A stretch of DNA of 64,000 nt from Tautonia rosea (lineage in GTDB: Bacteria > Planctomycetota > Planctomycetia > Isosphaerales > Isosphaeraceae): assembly GCF_012958305.1 (NCBI RefSeq), contig NZ_JABBYO010000012.1, forward strand, positions 124,001 through 188,000. The letters are read 5' to 3'. Below, piece by piece: positions 61,826 through 64,000 of this stretch. Numbering within the stretch: position 1 is the first letter of the stretch; each line of letters opens with the position of its first letter. Below the pieces are notes generated by a model that worked only from the letters and a program-made list of their open reading frames with translations, was not told where the DNA came from and made no database searches. The position numbers and the translations under genes were made by a program.

Positions 61826-63690
61826 AGCCCGCTTGACCCCATCAAGGCGGAGTGATTGCCCGACTCGACCACTTCGCCTCCATCGAGCACAAGAATCCGG
61901 TCCGCGTCGCGGATCGTGCTTAAGCGGTGGGCGATCACAAACGAGGTCCGATTGCGCATCAGGTCGGCCAGGGCCCCTTGAATCAGGCGCTCGCTCTCCG
62001 AGTCGAGATTGCTCGTCGCCTCGTCGAGAATGAAAATGACCGGATCGGCCAGAATCGCCCGGGCGATCGCCAGCCGTTGCCGTTGCCCCCCGCTCAGGCG
62101 AACCCCTCGTTCTCCGATCAAGGTGTCATAGCCGTCCGGCAGCGCCTCGATGAACGCCGCCGCATTGGCCGCCTCGGCCGCCTCCTCGATCGCCCGCCGC
62201 GAGGCGCGGCGATCCGCATAGGCGATGTTCTCTCCCACCGTGCCGTCGAACAGGAAGACGTCCTGTTCCACGATCCCGAGCAACCGCCGGTAGCGTTGCA
62301 GGTCGATGTCCCTCAGGTCGATCCCGTCGAGCCGAATCGCCCCGCTGGTTGGGTCGTAGAACCGCGCGACCAGATTGCAGAGCGTCGTCTTGCCCGCTCC
62401 GCTCCGGCCGACCAGGGCAATCGTCTCTCCCGGCTCGACCTCCAGATCGATCCCCCGGATCACCTCCTCCTCGTGCCCCGGATAGCGGAACCGGAGCCGA
62501 TCAATCGTGATCCGACCGCTCACCTCTCCTTTCCGCACGACGATCGCCCCGGGACGGCTTTGCAACTCGGCCGGTTCGGCCAGCAGATCAAGCACCCGGT
62601 CGAACCCTGAGAGATTGTTCTGCAACGACGTCATGTTCGACGCCAGCACGGCGATCGGCTCCAGCAGCATTGCCAGATAGACCAGGAACATCATCAGATC
62701 CCCCGGCGAGAGCGCCCCTTGCAAGACCTGCCAGCCGCCGTAGAGCAACAAGATTCCCGAGGCTGTCGGCATCAACAGGTCCCAGAACAGGTCGAACGCC
62801 CTCGCCCGGTACCAGCCGAGCATCTCCAGCCGCGTCAGGAAATGACTCTCACGGACGAACCGGGTGGCCTCGGTCTTCTGCCTCCCGAAGGCCCGCACGA
62901 CGCGAATCCCGCCGAACGTCTCGGCGCTCTTGGCGTCGATCTCCTGCCGCTGCCGTCGCGATCGGCGATGAATCGGCCTCAACACCCGGTTCCAGAGCCG
63001 GTCGGCCCAGTACGCCACCGGAATCAAGAACGCCGCGCCGAGCAAGAACCGCCAGTCGATCCAGGCCAGGATCACCAGCCCCCCGATGAGCTGCGTCACC
63101 GCCCGCCAGGGGTTGTAGATCATGTTGAAGACCATCTCGCCCGGCGCGCCGGCATCCTCGCGTAAGAGGCTCGACAGTCCGCCAGACTTGAGCTGATAGA
63201 TCCGATGCAGCGGCAGCTTCGACGCATGCTCGAACACCCGACGCCGCACCTTGACCTGGATCTGCTTGGTCAAGACCGTCGCCCGCCATCGCCCCCAGAG
63301 CCCGAGCAAGGCCCCGACGATCGACACCGCAAACACGACCACCACCACCGCCGTCAGCATCCCGAGGCCACTGGGCGGCACCGGGAGCCAACTTGGCACC
63401 GCCTCGGGCAAGGGGCGATCGAGCAAGACGTAGTCGATCACCACCTTCGTGGCCGCCGGCGGAATCAGCCTCAGGCTCGTGCTGATCGTTAAGGTTGCCA
63501 GCGTCAACGCCAGCATCAGCCGATGCCCCTTCATCAGGGCAAACAGCGCCTGATACAACTCGAAGATCGATCGATTCCTCGTCTTCGGCAGCTCCGGCCC
63601 GAGGCGCCCCGAGGCCGACTCCGCCGCCGATCGCGTGGATGCGAACTCCTCCAGCCGATTACGACTCGAAACCCGATGTCCCTCGCTCAA
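61780..63690 (-). CDS. ABC transporter, fused permease-ATPase (MsbA-like exporter)
   Basis: A 636-residue half-transporter that probably dimerises to export a lipid or drug. Six membrane helices (about 50-330, starting [20 protein letters not shown]) precede the nucleotide-binding domain. Walker A is [16 protein letters not shown], the Q-loop is in [14 protein letters not shown], the signature is [15 protein letters not shown], Walker B is [14 protein letters not shown] and the H-loop is [10 protein letters not shown]. MsbA-like lipid flipping is a fair guess. TTG 63690 has AAGGAGAGG at the right spacing; GTG 63741 is a 17-codon longer alternative. Convergent and overlapping with the c-di-GMP gene. 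Confidence 0.92.
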   Translation of the reverse strand: MSEGHRVSSRNRLEEFASTRSAAESASGRLGPELPKTRNRSIFELYQALFALMKGHRLMLALTLATLTISTSLRLIPPAATKVVIDYVLLDRPLPEAVPSWLPVPPSGLGMLTAVVVVVFAVSIVGALLGLWGRWRATVLTKQIQVKVRRRVFEHASKLPLHRIYQLKSGGLSSLLREDAGAPGEMVFNMIYNPWRAVTQLIGGLVILAWIDWRFLLGAAFLIPVAYWADRLWNRVLRPIHRRSRRQRQEIDAKSAETFGGIRVVRAFGRQKTEATRFVRESHFLTRLEMLGWYRARAFDLFWDLLMPTASGILLLYGGWQVLQGALSPGDLMMFLVYLAMLLEPIAVLASNMTSLQNNLSGFDRVLDLLAEPAELQSRPGAIVVRKGEVSGRITIDRLRFRYPGHEEEVIRGIDLEVEPGETIALVGRSGAGKTTLCNLVARFYDPTSGAIRLDGIDLRDIDLQRYRRLLGIVEQDVFLFDGTVGENIAYADRRASRRAIEEAAEAANAAAFIEALPDGYDTLIGERGVRLSGGQRQRLAIARAILADPVIFILDEATSNLDSESERLIQGALADLMRNRTSFVIAHRLSTIRDADRILVLDGGEVVESGNHSALMGSSGLYRDMVELQRMEEGF

Positions 63691-63863
63691 GACGCCTCTC
63701 CTTGATCGCTCTCTGCGGCTGAAACGCGCTTCGCCTTGCACGTGCTGTTCATCATAGACAAAAACCCCTGGTCACGGGGCAGGAACGCACAAACGACACA
63801 CCATCCTCAAGGATCCCGCCCCGGAGCGTCCCTCGCGTTCCGGCCAATTTCGACCAACTGCCA

Positions 63864-63892
63864 TTGCTCTTGGACACCGCCTCGCGTAAACT
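63864..63892 (+). promoter_or_regulatory. Candidate promoter upstream of rpsO
   Basis: TTGCTC (63864-63869) and TAAACT (63887-63892) have a 17-nt spacer, 75 nt before the rpsO start. Hexamer matches are weak (three and four of six). Confidence 0.25.
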
Positions 63893-63966
63893 CTCACACT
63901 TCGTAGCGTAAAGATTTCAAGTTACGGCCTTTCACATGATTCGGCCGGTGCCTTGCGGGGCGTGTG

Positions 63967-64000
63967 ATGGCGATCACCAAAGAGAAGAAGCAGGAGATCA
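63967..64000 (+). CDS. rpsO: Ribosomal protein S15, first 11 codons (truncated by window edge)
   Basis: The frame from ATG 63967 reads MAITKEKKQEI, the usual N-terminus of bacterial S15, and runs off the window. S15 is a primary 16S rRNA-binding protein of the small subunit platform. The fragment is short, but this opening is very characteristic. rpsO is often followed by pnp and may be autoregulated; neither can be seen here. Confidence 0.75.
   Translation, partial: MAITKEKKQEI

Overview
This 64 kb, GC-rich window most likely comes from a planctomycete, probably an Isosphaeraceae-type genome. That rests on family content: two Tat-exported DUF1501 proteins, a 761-residue YTV-repeat protein, a sulfatase, a PEP-CTERM-type anchored protease, a small NPYEAP membrane protein, and large secreted proteins with no obvious operon partners. 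No rRNA, tRNA, CRISPR array, prophage or transposase gene was seen. The species cannot be fixed from the sequence alone.

Layout. 0-5.2 kb: end of an aldehyde dehydrogenase, HAD and HD hydrolases, an isochorismatase-type hydrolase and the first DUF1501 protein. 5.2-6.4 kb: a gene-free stretch with nested inverted repeats and a 33-nt-period repeat array. 6.4-9.5 kb: tightly packed small plus-strand genes (a small protein with a Gly-Gly tail, a DUF3052-like protein, a 39-codon overlapping ORF, an unknown 288-residue protein, a small membrane protein, a cupin and a RuvC-fold protein). 9.5-14.7 kb: a secreted coiled-coil protein, a cupredoxin-like protein coupled to TspO, a 186-bp REP-like element, a PAP2 phosphatase, a histone H1-like protein and a methyltransferase. 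14.9-30.2 kb: surface and catabolic functions (PHP-domain protein, protease, membrane glycosyltransferase candidate, LamG/propeller protein, second DUF1501 protein, O/P porin, AMP nucleosidase, CutC, sulfatase).

30.3-35.5 kb: a Clp_N-ThiE fusion overlapping an FAD oxidoreductase, then argJ and an SDR dehydrogenase on the opposite strand. 36.0-41.6 kb: the YTV protein, an intrinsic terminator, a second REP-like element, rdgB, a SPOR-like protein and rph. 41.6-46.7 kb: a membrane glycosyltransferase and argF-argD-argB. With argJ about 9 kb away these cover ornithine synthesis from N-acetylglutamate except argC, plus citrulline formation. 46.8-58.7 kb: metH, a nucleotidyltransferase-fold protein, an atypical EF-G, hisA, hisH, a lipoprotein, a LapA-like protein, a prepilin peptidase and aroK. 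59.1-64 kb: a GGDEF/EAL-type c-di-GMP enzyme converging on an ABC exporter, and the first codons of rpsO.

The best leads for undescribed biology are the non-coding repeat region at 5.2-5.9 kb, the REP/MITE-like pair at 12.0 and 38.4 kb, the coupled cluster at 6.4-8.1 kb, the Clp_N-ThiE fusion, and the EF-G whose catalytic histidine and P-loop glycine are replaced. Start codons were chosen from visible ribosome binding sites where possible. Family names come from recognising motifs; no database search was run.
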